A stretch of DNA of 64,000 nucleotides from Methylobacterium sp. Leaf91 (GTDB lineage Bacteria; Pseudomonadota; Alphaproteobacteria; Rhizobiales; Beijerinckiaceae), in contig NZ_LMMP01000010.1 in NCBI RefSeq assembly GCF_001422815.1, positions 1-64,000 of the forward strand, in the 5' to 3' direction. Under the pieces are notes generated by a model. The model did no database searches and was not told where the DNA came from. It saw only the letters and a program-made list of their open reading frames with translations. Of the stretch, positions 16,271 through 25,104 are shown in pieces. How positions within the stretch are numbered: position 1 is the stretch's first letter; each line of letters starts with the position of its first letter. Made by a program: the position numbers and the translations under genes.

Positions 16271-16386
16271 TCCTCCTCCCCCTTGTGGGGAGGAGTTGGA
16301 GGTGGGGGTCGCTCCGCCAGCCTCAACTGAGCGAGGGTCGCCCAACCACCCCCACTCCTAACCTCTCCCCACAAGGGGGAGAGGGA
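16271..16386. repeat. palindromic intergenic repeat element
   Basis: Two arms of about 40-45 bases (about 16271-16312 and 16343-16386) are imperfect inverted copies of each other. Each arm contains its own small hairpin, with ccccc-ttgt-gggg in one and cccc-acaa-ggggg in the other. The whole could fold into a long stem or a cruciform. It lies in the operon mRNA between the binding-protein and permease genes, where it may act as a stabilising or processing structure. It looks like a dispersed extragenic repeat; other copies would be outside this window. Confidence 0.8.
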
Positions 16387-16422
16387 CGCGCTCTGCTGAC
16401 AGAGCCGGCGCCTTTGGAACCC

Positions 16423-17949
16423 TTACTTCCAACTCGCCGCGTAGAAGCGCGGCAGCTCGTCGGGCTGCGCCGTGAAGGTGAGGTCCGAGGTGAAGGCGTA
16501 GTTGGTCGAGTAGGAGAACAGCGGCAGGATGTAGGCCTGGGCCGCGATGCGCTTGAGCGCCTCGGCGTATTTCACCTTGCGCGCAGCCGGATCGGTGGCG
16601 CCGTCGCCGGCCTGGAGCGCCGCGATGGTCTCGGGATCCTTGGTCAGGTCCTCGTCGCCGCCCTTGAGGTAGACGCCGGTGAAGGCCGAGACGTCGAGGA
16701 CCGAGAACGAGCCCCAGGTCTGGAAGGCGATGGAGACCTTGCCGCTCCGGATCATGTCGCGCAGCGCCGCGTAGCGCAGGTAATTGAGCCGAGCCGTGAT
16801 GCCGACGGCGCGGAGATACCCGATGACGGCCTCGGCGTAGTCGCGCTCACGATAGGCGCCGAGATCGATCTCGAACCCGTCGGGATAGCCGGCCTCCTTC
16901 AGGAGCGCCTTGGCCTTGGCCGGATCGTAGGCGTAGCGCGGCACGCCCTCGTCGGTACAGCCGAACTGGTCGATGAAACAGGCCGCGTTCATGACACGGC
17001 TGCCGCCGCGGACGAGGTTGTCGACCATCGCCTTGCGGTCGATGGCGTAGGAGATCGCCTGGCGGACGCGGGGATCCTTCAGCGGCGAGTTTTCCTTCGC
17101 GCGGCCGAGCGTGTCGAATTGCAGGAAGCCGACCCGCATGGTCTCGGCGCTGAGGACCGTGACGTTGGGCGCGGCCTTGAGCTGGTCCGCCTGGTCGCTC
17201 GGCACGCGCCAGATCCAGTCGATGCCGCCGGTGACGAGTTCGGCCATGCGGCTGTCGGCATCGGGAATGACTCGGAATTCGAGCTTGCCGATCTTTGGCG
17301 TGCCGATCGGGCTGCCGGGCCAATATTTGTCGTTCCGCTCCATCTTCACCCCGCGCCCGTTCTCGACGCTGGTGATGCGATAGGGGCCGGTGCCGATGGG
17401 GGCCTTGGCGAAACCGTCGAGGCCGACCTTTTTGAAGTAAGCGGCCGGGAAGATCGGGGTCGGTCCGGCGAGGTATTCGAGAGCGGCCGGGAAGGCGGTC
17501 TTGAGGTGGATGCGGACGGTCTTGGCGTCCACCACCTCCGTCGACTTCATCCAGTCCACATTCTGCTTCGTCACCGTGCGCGCCTCGGGCGTCAGCACGT
17601 AGTTGAAGGTGAAGGCCACGTCCTCGGGGCCGAAGACATCGCCGTTATGGAAGGTCACGCCCTCGCGCAGGGTCAGTTCGAGGGTCGTCGGGTCGACCCA
17701 TTTCCAGGCGGTGGCCAGCATCGGCTGATACGCGCCGGTCTTCGGATCGCGGTAGAGCAGGGTGTCCCAGACGTTGCGGGCGAGCACGACGCCCTCGCGG
17801 GCGCTGTTGTGATACGGGCTCACGTTTTCCGGCTCGGTATCCGAGGCATAGACCAGGGTATCGTTGGCCTTGCCGGCCAGCGCCGGAACGCTGAACGTCC
17901 CCAGCAGGAGAGCGAGCGCGGCGCCTGCCGCGGGAACATGTCTGGCCAT
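16423..17949 (-). CDS. periplasmic substrate-binding protein of peptide-type ABC importer
   Basis: A 508-residue SBP_bac_5 family protein. Residues 1-25 form a signal peptide (MARHVPAAGAALALLLGTFSVPALA). The mature protein shows family hallmarks: TLREGVTFHNGDVFGPEDVAFTFNY, then ALEYLAGPTPIFPAAYFKK, then IGTGPYRI. The ATG at 17949 is preferred because an AAAGGA ribosome-binding site lies about 9 bases upstream; the ATG at 17958 would be too close to it. As the first gene of the minus-strand operon it is made in excess of the pore. The ligand is probably a peptide or similar amide. Confidence 0.92.
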   Translation of the reverse strand: MARHVPAAGAALALLLGTFSVPALAGKANDTLVYASDTEPENVSPYHNSAREGVVLARNVWDTLLYRDPKTGAYQPMLATAWKWVDPTTLELTLREGVTFHNGDVFGPEDVAFTFNYVLTPEARTVTKQNVDWMKSTEVVDAKTVRIHLKTAFPAALEYLAGPTPIFPAAYFKKVGLDGFAKAPIGTGPYRITSVENGRGVKMERNDKYWPGSPIGTPKIGKLEFRVIPDADSRMAELVTGGIDWIWRVPSDQADQLKAAPNVTVLSAETMRVGFLQFDTLGRAKENSPLKDPRVRQAISYAIDRKAMVDNLVRGGSRVMNAACFIDQFGCTDEGVPRYAYDPAKAKALLKEAGYPDGFEIDLGAYRERDYAEAVIGYLRAVGITARLNYLRYAALRDMIRSGKVSIAFQTWGSFSVLDVSAFTGVYLKGGDEDLTKDPETIAALQAGDGATDPAARKVKYAEALKRIAAQAYILPLFSYSTNYAFTSDLTFTAQPDELPRFYAASWK

Positions 17950-18065
17950 GATCCGCATTCCTTTCGCTACCGGCTGCTCGGCGGCCCGTGGCCGATCTGC
18001 ACTGCCGCTTTTTTCCTCGTGCCATGGTGTTGTGCATTCCACATCGCAGCAAGTAGAATTTATCG

Positions 18066-19010
18066 ATGGTTGCCGTGCCGTTTCGGCAATGGAACACGCC
18101 TATGCAGATGTCGGGCCTGCGCTACTTCCTCGCCGTCGCCAGGACCGGGTCCATCGCGGCGGCGTCGGCGCAACTCAACGTCGCCGCCTCCGCGATCAGC
18201 CGCCAGATCGCCAATCTCGAAGCGGAACTCGATTGCGTTCTGTTCGAGCGCCGGCCGCGCGGCATGGTCCTGAGCCCGTCCGGCGAGTTGCTGGCCCAGC
18301 ATGCGCGGCAGACCCTGGCGCGGGCCGAGCAGGTCGCCGCCGAGATCCAGGAACTGCGCGGGCTGGCGCGGGGCTTCATCCGCGTCGCCACCGCAGAGGG
18401 ATTCGCCCTCGACCTGCTGCCGAACGCCATCGCCGAGTTCCATGCGCGCTATCCCGGCATCCGCTTCGAAATCCAGGTTCTCCCCCCGGCACAGGTCACG
18501 CAGGTCGTGGCGGCGGGCGACGCCGATATCGGCATCACCTTCGCACTGGCGCCGACGAACCTCGTCACGGTGTTCTACGAGGCCGTGGTGGAGATGGTCG
18601 CGCTGGCCGCCCCCGATCATCCGCTCGCCGGCCGGGCGTCGATCCGGATCGGCGAACTCCAGGCCTATCCGATCGCGATGCCGCCCCTCGACACCACGGC
18701 GCGCCTCGTCTTCGACGCGGCCTGCCGGGCGGAAGGCATCGTCATCGAGCCGACGCTGACCTCCAATATCCTCACGGCGCTGCTTCCCTTCGTCCGAAGG
18801 ACGAGGGGGATCGCGCTGATGTCGCCGCTTTCGGTGCAGACGCCGGTGCGGCTCGGGGAGCTGGTCTGCATCCCGATCCAGTCGCAGGCGAGCCTGCGGC
18901 GCGGCATTCAGGTCCAGCTGATGCGGGACCGCAAGCTGCCGCATGCGGCGCAGGCGTTCCTGCGCCAGCTCGTGGCCGCCCTGCCGCCGGCGGAGGCCGG
19001 CGGAGCATGA
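18066..19010 (+). CDS. LysR-family transcriptional regulator
   Basis: A 314-residue regulator. The N-terminal helix-turn-helix covers about residues 15-75, with SGLRYFLAVARTGSIAAASAQLNVAASAISRQ split around the typical 'A-S-A-ISRQI--LE--L---LFER' pattern. The remaining two-lobed domain (about 100-305) binds the co-inducer. Translation may start at 18066 or at the in-frame ATGs at 18102 and 18108, which would place the helix-turn-helix at the usual position. It diverges from the ABC binding-protein gene with a 116-base gap, the standard arrangement for a LysR protein that controls the neighbouring operon. Confidence 0.9.
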   Translation: MVAVPFRQWNTPMQMSGLRYFLAVARTGSIAAASAQLNVAASAISRQIANLEAELDCVLFERRPRGMVLSPSGELLAQHARQTLARAEQVAAEIQELRGLARGFIRVATAEGFALDLLPNAIAEFHARYPGIRFEIQVLPPAQVTQVVAAGDADIGITFALAPTNLVTVFYEAVVEMVALAAPDHPLAGRASIRIGELQAYPIAMPPLDTTARLVFDAACRAEGIVIEPTLTSNILTALLPFVRRTRGIALMSPLSVQTPVRLGELVCIPIQSQASLRRGIQVQLMRDRKLPHAAQAFLRQLVAALPPAEAGGA

Positions 19011-19020
19011 ACCGTCCCGA

Positions 19021-20031
19021 TCAGCCGTTCCGGAACGTGTAGCTGTAGCCGTTCAGGGCCGGCGCGCCGCCGAGATGGGCGTAGAGCACCTTCGAGCCCT
19101 TGGGGAAGAACCCCTTCCGGGTCAGATCGATCATCCCCTGCATCGACTTCCCCTCGTAGACCGGGTCGGTGATCATGGCTTCGAGCCGCGCCGAGAGGCG
19201 GATCGCCTCCACCGTCTCCTTCGAGGGCACGCCGTAGACCGGGTAGGCGTAATCCTCGTTGAGGACCACGTCGTCCTCGGTGATGTCGGGGGCGCCGATC
19301 AGCGCAGCGGTATTCTTTGCGATCTCGAGCACCTGCGCCTTGGTCTGGGCCGGGGTGCAGGAGGCGTCGATGCCGATGACGTTGCGGGCACGTCCATCGG
19401 CGGCGAAGCCCACCACCATGCCGGCATGGGTCGAGCCGGTGACGGTGCAGACGACGATGTAGTCGAAGCGCAGGCCCATCTCGGCCTCCTGGGCGCGCAC
19501 CTCCTCGGCGAAGCCGACATAGCCGAGGCCGCCGAACTTGTGCACGGAGGCGCCGGCGGGGATGGCGTAGGGCTTGCCGCCCTTGGCCTTCACATCCTCC
19601 AGGGCCGCCTTCCAGCTCTCGCGGATGCCGATGTCGAACCCGTCATCCACGAGTTGCGTCTCCGCGCCCATGATGCGCGAGAGCAGGATGTTGCCGACCC
19701 GGTCATAGACCGCATCCTCGTGCGGCACCCAGGCTTCCTGGATCAGCCGACACTTCATCCCGATCTTGGCGGCCACCGCCGCCACCATGCGGGTGTGGTT
19801 GGATTGCACGCCGCCGATGGAGACCAGCGTATCGGCTCCGCTCGCGATGGCATCGGGCACGATGTATTCGAGCTTGCGCAGCTTGTTGCCGCCGTAAGCC
19901 AGGCCGGAATTGCAATCCTCGCGCTTGGCGTAAATCTCGACATCGCCGCCGAGATGGTCGGTGAGGCGCGACAGCTTCTCAATCGGGCTCGGGCCGAAGG
20001 TGAGGGGATAGCGCTCGAATTTCGACAGCAT
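19021..20031 (-). CDS. acdS: 1-aminocyclopropane-1-carboxylate deaminase
   Basis: A 336-residue PLP enzyme that cleaves the plant ethylene precursor ACC to 2-oxobutyrate and ammonia. The PLP lysine is Lys50 in [13 protein letters not shown], preceded by the family block [22 protein letters not shown] supplies the phosphate-site Ser. Tyr292-Glu293 ([10 protein letters not shown]) and Leu320 ([11 protein letters not shown]) match the residues that separate true ACC deaminases from D-cysteine desulfhydrases. Length equals characterised AcdS. It diverges from an Lrp-family gene, the normal acdR-acdS arrangement. This trait points to a plant-associated lifestyle, since ACC removal lowers host ethylene. 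Confidence 0.95.
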   Translation of the reverse strand: MLSKFERYPLTFGPSPIEKLSRLTDHLGGDVEIYAKREDCNSGLAYGGNKLRKLEYIVPDAIASGADTLVSIGGVQSNHTRMVAAVAAKIGMKCRLIQEAWVPHEDAVYDRVGNILLSRIMGAETQLVDDGFDIGIRESWKAALEDVKAKGGKPYAIPAGASVHKFGGLGYVGFAEEVRAQEAEMGLRFDYIVVCTVTGSTHAGMVVGFAADGRARNVIGIDASCTPAQTKAQVLEIAKNTAALIGAPDITEDDVVLNEDYAYPVYGVPSKETVEAIRLSARLEAMITDPVYEGKSMQGMIDLTRKGFFPKGSKVLYAHLGGAPALNGYSYTFRNG

Positions 20032-20191
20032 GGCTTGGCAACGTCCTCGCTTCAGTGAGACCCGAACGCTAGCAAAACTCCCGTGAAAGGTGCTCTCGAA
20101 TGACGATGAGATGTGGCACGAAATTCCAGGTTTTTCCCGGTCAAGCTTAGTACGAACCATCGTTCCTGCTGGAAATACGGAAGGTTCTTCC

Positions 20192-20656
20192 ATGTCGCCA
20201 TCGCTCGATCGGATCGATCTCAAGATCCTGCGCCTGCTCCAGGCCGATGGGCGCATGAACAATGCCGAGATCGCCAAGCGGGTGAATACCAGCGCCGCCA
20301 CCTGTCACCGCCGCACGCAGCGCCTGTTCGACGAGGGCTACATCCGCGGCGTCCATGCGCGGATCGCGCCGGAGAAGGTCGGGCGGGGGTCCCTCGTCAT
20401 CGTCGGCGTCGTGCTCGACCGCTCGACGCCGGAGAGCTTCGCCGCGTTCGAGGCAGCCGCCCAGGCGATGCCAACCATGCTCGATTGCCATCTGGTGGCC
20501 GGGGATTTCGACTATTTCCTCAAGATCCGCGTCTCCGACATGGCGGATTTCAACCGCCTGCACAGCGAGACCCTGATCGCGCTGCCGGGGGTGCGGCAGA
20601 CGCGGACCTTCTTCGTCATGAAGGAGGTGGTGGACAATGCGCCGATGGATCTCTGA
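20192..20656 (+). CDS. acdR: Lrp/AsnC-family regulator of acdS
   Basis: A 154-residue feast/famine regulator. The helix-turn-helix is at about 5-60 ([20 protein letters not shown]... followed by [20 protein letters not shown]). The C-terminal RAM ligand-binding/oligomerisation domain includes [16 protein letters not shown] and [16 protein letters not shown]. The ATG at 20192 was chosen because the family fold starts there; 34 extra in-frame codons upstream are not family-like. It is transcribed away from acdS across a 160-base shared promoter region. Known AcdR proteins activate acdS in response to ACC. It overlaps nothing, but dsdA begins 58 bases downstream and may be co-transcribed. Confidence 0.9.
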   Translation: MSPSLDRIDLKILRLLQADGRMNNAEIAKRVNTSAATCHRRTQRLFDEGYIRGVHARIAPEKVGRGSLVIVGVVLDRSTPESFAAFEAAAQAMPTMLDCHLVAGDFDYFLKIRVSDMADFNRLHSETLIALPGVRQTRTFFVMKEVVDNAPMDL

Positions 20657-20714
20657 CGACGAGGCTTGCGCGAAGACCTCTCGCCGCCATCGCGATCACA
20701 GCAGAGTGGAATGC

Positions 20715-21995
20715 ATGAGCATGAATGCCGACACGTCGCCCGCCCGGGCGCTCGATACCATCCCGACGAGCGTGCGGGAGGCGCGGCCCACCACCTGGCT
20801 CAATCCCCATCTCCGGCCGGCCGCCGAATTCCTGCCGAGCCTAGCTTTCTCCCTGGCCGATGTGGAGGCGGCGGAGGCACGCTGGCGCCGCTTCGATCCG
20901 CTCCTGCGCCATCTCTTCGAGGATCTCGACACCGGGCGCATCGATTCGCCCCTGTTGCCCCTCTCCGACCCTGTGGCGCAGGCCATCACGGGTCCGACGG
21001 GCGGCGCGGTCTGGGTGAAGGCCGACCATGATTTGCCGGTCACCGGCTGCATCAAGGCGCGGGGCGGAGTCTACGAGGTCCTGGTCTATGCCGAGCGGCT
21101 CGGGCTCGAGAAGGGCCTGCTGCGGCCGGGCGATTCCTATGCCCGGCTGGCGGATCCGCAAGCCTGCGACGCGTTTGGCGCGCATACGGTCGCGGTCGGT
21201 AGCACCGGCAATCTCGGCTTCAGCGTCGGCGTCATGGCGCGGGCGCTGGGCTTCGCGGTCGAGGTCCACATGTCCCACGATGCCAAGGCGTGGAAGAAGC
21301 AGCGCCTGCGGGATATCGGCGCCCAGGTGGTCGAGCATCGGGGCGATTACGGCAGCGCGGTCGCGGCGGCACGCTCGGCCTTCGAGGGGCGGGCCGACGC
21401 CCATTTCGTCGATGACGAGAGCTCCGTCGACCTGTTCCTCGGCTATGCGGCAGCGGCCTTCGACCTGCGACGCCAGCTGGACGAGGCCGGGATAAGGGTC
21501 GATGCGGCCCACCCGCTCTGCGTCTATCTCCCCTGCGGCGTCGGCGGCGCGCCCGGCGGCGTCACGCTCGGCCTGAAGCTGCTGTTCGGCGACGCCATCC
21601 GCTGCATCTTCGTGGAACCGGTGGCCTCGCCCTGCATGCTAGTGCAACTCGCCGCCGGCCTGTCGCGCCCAGTGAGCGTCTACGAGATCGGCCTCGACAA
21701 TCGCACCGCCGCCGATGGGCTGGCGGTAGCCGGCGCCTCGATGCTGGTGGCCGGCACGGTCGGTCCGCTCATCGAGGCGGTGGTCACGGTCGCCGATGCC
21801 GAGTTGTTCGCCTGGGTGAAACGCCTCTGGTCCGATCCGGGCCTGCGGCTCGAACCCTCGGCGGCGGCTGGGTTCGCCGCAATCCGGCCCTATCTCGATG
21901 CCGCCGCACCTGCGCAGGCGACGCATGTGGTCTGGACCACGGGCGGGGCGCTTCTGCCGGAGGCGGAGTTTCAGGACGCCCTGGCACGGGGATAG
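20715..21995 (+). CDS. dsdA: D-serine ammonia-lyase (D-serine dehydratase)
   Basis: A 426-residue fold-type II PLP enzyme that converts D-serine to pyruvate and ammonia. The PLP lysine lies in TGCIKARGGVYEVL, the signature of DsdA. The Gly-rich phosphate loop is GSTGNLGFSVG. Other DsdA-like blocks are HMSHDAKAWKKQRLRDIGAQVVEH, FVDDESSVDLFLGYA, and PCGVGGAPGGVT. It starts at 20715 (MSMNADTS) or 20721, downstream of acdR on the same strand. The substrate family fits the neighbourhood: acdS and dsdA both deaminate small amino acids by PLP-dependent elimination. A DsdC-type activator is missing, so acdR might serve both. Confidence 0.9.
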   Translation: MSMNADTSPARALDTIPTSVREARPTTWLNPHLRPAAEFLPSLAFSLADVEAAEARWRRFDPLLRHLFEDLDTGRIDSPLLPLSDPVAQAITGPTGGAVWVKADHDLPVTGCIKARGGVYEVLVYAERLGLEKGLLRPGDSYARLADPQACDAFGAHTVAVGSTGNLGFSVGVMARALGFAVEVHMSHDAKAWKKQRLRDIGAQVVEHRGDYGSAVAAARSAFEGRADAHFVDDESSVDLFLGYAAAAFDLRRQLDEAGIRVDAAHPLCVYLPCGVGGAPGGVTLGLKLLFGDAIRCIFVEPVASPCMLVQLAAGLSRPVSVYEIGLDNRTAADGLAVAGASMLVAGTVGPLIEAVVTVADAELFAWVKRLWSDPGLRLEPSAAAGFAAIRPYLDAAAPAQATHVVWTTGGALLPEAEFQDALARG

Positions 21996-22018
21996 CGATG
22001 CAGGCCGAGGCCTATGAC

Positions 22019-22048
22019 GGGATATGGCCTCGTTCCGGGCCATATCCC
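22019..22048. terminator. perfect hairpin between convergent genes, probable bidirectional terminator
   Basis: Arms gggatatggcc (22019-22029) and ggccatatccc (22038-22048) are perfect 11-base inverted repeats with an 8-base loop. The hairpin lies between the convergent dsdA and alcohol dehydrogenase stops. Neither strand has a T-run after the stem, so termination may be inefficient or the stem may protect 3' ends. Confidence 0.6.
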
Positions 22049-22059
22049 TGCCAATGCCG

Positions 22060-23232
22060 TCAGTTCGGGTGGAAGACCACCTTCACGCACCCGTCCTTCT
22101 TGTCCCGGAACGTCTTGTAGAGGTCGGGGCCGTCCGAGAGATTGGTGGAGCGGTGGGTGATCATCGAGGTCATATCGATCTTGCCCTCCTGGATCAGCTT
22201 CGTCAGCGTCTCCAGGTAGCGTTTCACATGGGTCTGGCCGCTCTTCAGGGTCAGCCCCTTCTGCACGATCGAGCCCATATTGATGGGAAGCGGCCCACCA
22301 TAGACACCGGGGATCGAGACGATCCCGCAGGGGCGCACGGCCTTGATCGCCTCCATGAGGACGTAGGGGCGCTCGGTCGAGGTCAGTTTCTCCTGCAGGG
22401 TGCTGATGATCCCCGCGACGCCGTGGCCGGCGGTGGCTTCCATGCCGACGCAATCGATCACGCCGTCGGCGCCCTCACCCTTGCTGATCTCCTTGATCCG
22501 CTCGAACACATCCTCTTTCATGAAATCGATGATGTCGGTGGCACCGTACTTCCGGGCGAGTTCGATCCGCTCCGGCACCGTCTCGATGGCGATGATGCGC
22601 TCGGCACCCATGATCTTGGCGGATTGGATCGCGAACAACCCCACCGGGCCGGCACCCCAGATCGCGATGATCTCGCCGCCCTTGATCTCGCAATGCTCGG
22701 CACCCTGCCATCCGGTGGGCAGGATATCGGTGAGGAACAGCAGCGACTCGTCGTCGACGCCTTCCGGCGCCAGCATCGGCCCCACATCGGCCATGGGCAC
22801 GCGCACATATTCCGCCTGGCCGCCGGCATAGCCTCCGGTGAGATGCGAATAGCCGAACAGGCCGGCGGTGGTGTAGCCGAACTGCGCGGCCGCCATCTCG
22901 GCGTTGCGGTTCGAGCGCTGACAGACCGACCAGTTGCCGAGCTTGCACTGGCGGCACTCGCCGCAATTGATGTTGAAGGGCACGACGATGCGGTCGCCCT
23001 TCTTGAACTTGGTGAAGCCCTGGCCGACCTCGACCACCTCGCCCATGAATTCATGGCCGAGGACGTCGCCGCTCTCCATGGTCGGCATCTGGCCGTCCAT
23101 CAGGTGGAGGTCCGAGCCGCAGATGGCGCAGGACGTCACCTTGATGATGACGTCGCGCGAATCCTCGATCCGGGGATCGGGCACCGTATCGCAGCGGATG
23201 TCACCCTTGCCGTGCCAACACAGTGCTTTCAT
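22060..23232 (-). CDS. zinc-dependent alcohol dehydrogenase (formaldehyde-dehydrogenase-like)
   Basis: A 390-residue medium-chain dehydrogenase. Catalytic Zn ligands are in CAICGSDLHLMDG (Cys) and GHEFMGEV (His-Glu). The structural Zn site is CGECRQCKLGNWSVC, with four Cys. NAD binding is by the Rossmann motif GAGPVGLFAI. The long insert TTAGLFGYSHLTGGYAGGQAEY after the structural site is typical of the subgroup near glutathione-independent formaldehyde dehydrogenases. The ATG at 23232 (MKALCWHGKGD) is the usual family start. It stands alone, convergent with dsdA. In a probable methylotroph, aldehyde handling is plausible, but the physiological substrate is not determined. Confidence 0.9.
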   Translation of the reverse strand: MKALCWHGKGDIRCDTVPDPRIEDSRDVIIKVTSCAICGSDLHLMDGQMPTMESGDVLGHEFMGEVVEVGQGFTKFKKGDRIVVPFNINCGECRQCKLGNWSVCQRSNRNAEMAAAQFGYTTAGLFGYSHLTGGYAGGQAEYVRVPMADVGPMLAPEGVDDESLLFLTDILPTGWQGAEHCEIKGGEIIAIWGAGPVGLFAIQSAKIMGAERIIAIETVPERIELARKYGATDIIDFMKEDVFERIKEISKGEGADGVIDCVGMEATAGHGVAGIISTLQEKLTSTERPYVLMEAIKAVRPCGIVSIPGVYGGPLPINMGSIVQKGLTLKSGQTHVKRYLETLTKLIQEGKIDMTSMITHRSTNLSDGPDLYKTFRDKKDGCVKVVFHPN

Positions 23233-23671
23233 TGCGCTCTTTCGAAACCGGAATGTCAGGACGAGCCCCGGACGCGCGTGGCGCAGCAGGGCAGCGGGGT
23301 CGAACCCCGAAGCGAGGGCTCCGATCGGAAACACCCCCCGAGTCCATGAGTTCCAGAGTTCCGAGCGCGTCATCTCAAGCACAATCAAGCTTGAGCTTAC
23401 ACTTCAGCGAACGCCGCCGATTAAATCAGGCTATTAACATCGGATAACGCGAGCGACGAACATAAGTTATCTCTAAATCCGGCCTCCAAAGCCAGAACCC
23501 ATGCGCCAGAAAATGCGTTGTCGTCGCTGATGTCCAGGCCGCGCCGGATCGACAACATCGGATCGGCATTCCGATCATCCGGGTTGGGCCACGAGCAGCG
23601 GCGGCACGATCGCCCGACGGTACCTCGGCCGGATGCACTGTCTTGCATGACCTCAACGGAGGAAGCTCTCG
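23233..23671. other. 439-base intergenic region between alcohol dehydrogenase and Cys-rich gene
   Basis: The region holds the divergent promoters of the two flanking genes. A ggggtcgaacccc inverted repeat near 23294-23306 is visible but there is no tRNA structure around it. Short open frames lack protein features. DNA around 23380-23520 is less GC-rich. Confidence 0.5.
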
Positions 23672-23998
23672 ATGACGTCCCACGACATGAAGGCCTGTAT
23701 CGACGAATGCCTGACCTGCTACCGGACTTGCCTCGGCATGGTGTCGGAGCATTGCCTTCCGGCCGGCGGCAAGCATGTCGAGCCGGAGCATGTCCGCCTT
23801 ATGCTGGCCTGCGCGGAACTATGCCGGACGTCCGCGCACATGATGCTCCTCGGGGACGCCGAGCACCGTCAGACGTGTCGGGCCTGCGCCGAGATCTGCG
23901 AGGCCTGCGCGGCGAGTTGCGAGGCGGTCGGCGACATGGACACCTGTGTCGCCGGATGCCGCCGCTGCGCCGAGTCCTGCCGGGCGATGGCGGCCTGA
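23672..23998 (+). CDS. four-helix-bundle copper-storage protein (Csp3-like, DUF326)
   Basis: A 108-residue protein with 16 Cys, arranged as Cys-x(2-3)-Cys pairs along helices (CIDECLTCYRTC near the start, CRACAEICEACAASC in the middle, CVAGCRRCAESC at the end). This pattern defines the Csp family, which packs many Cu(I) ions inside a four-helix bundle. There is no Tat or Sec signal, so it is the cytosolic Csp3 type rather than exported Csp1. The ATG at 23672 follows a strong GGAGGAAG ribosome-binding site. Csp proteins are typical of methane oxidisers and other copper users. Its role here is probably copper buffering or detoxification. Confidence 0.88.
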   Translation: MTSHDMKACIDECLTCYRTCLGMVSEHCLPAGGKHVEPEHVRLMLACAELCRTSAHMMLLGDAEHRQTCRACAEICEACAASCEAVGDMDTCVAGCRRCAESCRAMAA

Positions 23999-24015
23999 CC
24001 GGAGCCGCGAAAGCT

Positions 24016-25104
24016 TCAGCGGCCGAACAACTTCGCCGTGAGCGAGGCCGGTGCATCGCCCTTATAGCCGGCCACCACCACGAGGCGGCGGATGTCGCCC
24101 CGGAGATAGGCCTGCAGGAAGCGGTTGTAATCCTTGAACACCACGCAGCCATTGGACGCGCCGCTCGGTCCGAGCATGTAGGTATGGGCGAGGATGCCGT
24201 CGCGGCCGTGGATGGCGGCGCTGCCGCCCACGGGGTTGAGGCGGATGGCGCGCACTCCGTGGAACAGGGCCTCGCGCTCGGTCAGATCGTAGGTGCCGGG
24301 CGGCGTCGCCCCACGCATGCGGACATGGACGAGACGCGGGTTGTCCATGTGCTGGCCGAGGCCGGAATGGGCTTCCAGCTGCTCCCCGCTCGGCAGGGTC
24401 ACCGTGCTGGTGCTGATGTCGTAGATCGCGGTCCCGCCGCCCGCCGTCGCGGGCACGCGATCCAGGGCCCGGCGCTGGCTCAGATCGATGGCGCCCGTAT
24501 CGGCGGAGGCATAGGCGAGGGCGGGAGCGGGGCTGCGCTCGGGATCACGCCGGCCGAACACCGTCTCGAAGAACGACCGCTCGGCTTCCACATCCTGCCG
24601 GGCCGCGACGACACTCCGCGAGGACGGACGGCGCGTGGCGAGGCGCGGCTCGCGGGAAAGGGGCTTCAGGTCGATGGGGCGCGGAACCGGCGCGGGCATC
24701 GGCTGGACGAGGCGAGCGGTCTGCTGGAGCGGCCGTGCCGCTGGGACCGGCGCCACGGAGGCAAGCGCGATCCCGGGTGCGATCTCGACGGGGGAGGCCT
24801 TCGGCGTCTCGAACCCGCCCACCTGCATCGGCTCCGAGGCGCGCCAGTCCGGCGTCCGGACACCCAGGGCGGGGGAGGGGTCGAGCATCCACGCGAAGCT
24901 GCGGGCGACAGCGGCGGGCTGTACCTCGGGGACAATCTGGCGGCTCGCGAGCGGTGCCGTCGCAGCGGGAACAGGCGCGTCCAACCCGGTCAGCCGGGGA
25001 AACGTCGCGACGAACAGCGCGACGACGGCCGTCTTCAAAAGGACACGGCTGCGCGGCCGGGAACGGCGGGGACGGCGGCGATAGGTGGACGCGTCGTCGA
25101 TCAT
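24016..25104 (-). CDS. DUF2778 protein with L,D-transpeptidase-like domain
   Basis: A 362-residue membrane-anchored protein. A basic N-terminus precedes one membrane helix (VLLKTAVVALFVATFPRL, about 22-39). A long Pro/Ala-rich low-complexity linker of about 180 residues follows. The C-terminal domain (about 240-362) matches DUF2778: SGLGQHMDNPRLVHVRMRGATPPGTY is its start, and AAIHGRDGILAH plus GPSGASNGCVVFKDYN provide the His and Cys expected of a YkuD-like cysteine active site. Related proteins act on peptidoglycan peptides, including Tlde1 effectors, but the linker and anchor here fit a periplasmic housekeeping enzyme better. It starts at ATG 25104; an upstream in-frame start at 25140 is less likely. 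Confidence 0.8.
   Translation of the reverse strand: MIDDASTYRRRPRRSRPRSRVLLKTAVVALFVATFPRLTGLDAPVPAATAPLASRQIVPEVQPAAVARSFAWMLDPSPALGVRTPDWRASEPMQVGGFETPKASPVEIAPGIALASVAPVPAARPLQQTARLVQPMPAPVPRPIDLKPLSREPRLATRRPSSRSVVAARQDVEAERSFFETVFGRRDPERSPAPALAYASADTGAIDLSQRRALDRVPATAGGGTAIYDISTSTVTLPSGEQLEAHSGLGQHMDNPRLVHVRMRGATPPGTYDLTEREALFHGVRAIRLNPVGGSAAIHGRDGILAHTYMLGPSGASNGCVVFKDYNRFLQAYLRGDIRRLVVVAGYKGDAPASLTAKLFGR

Noticed and set aside
23285-23320. Possible tRNA-like ggggtcgaacccc stem
   Set aside because: No acceptor stem, anticodon arm or D-arm could be built around it, and the conserved TTC of a T-loop is missing.
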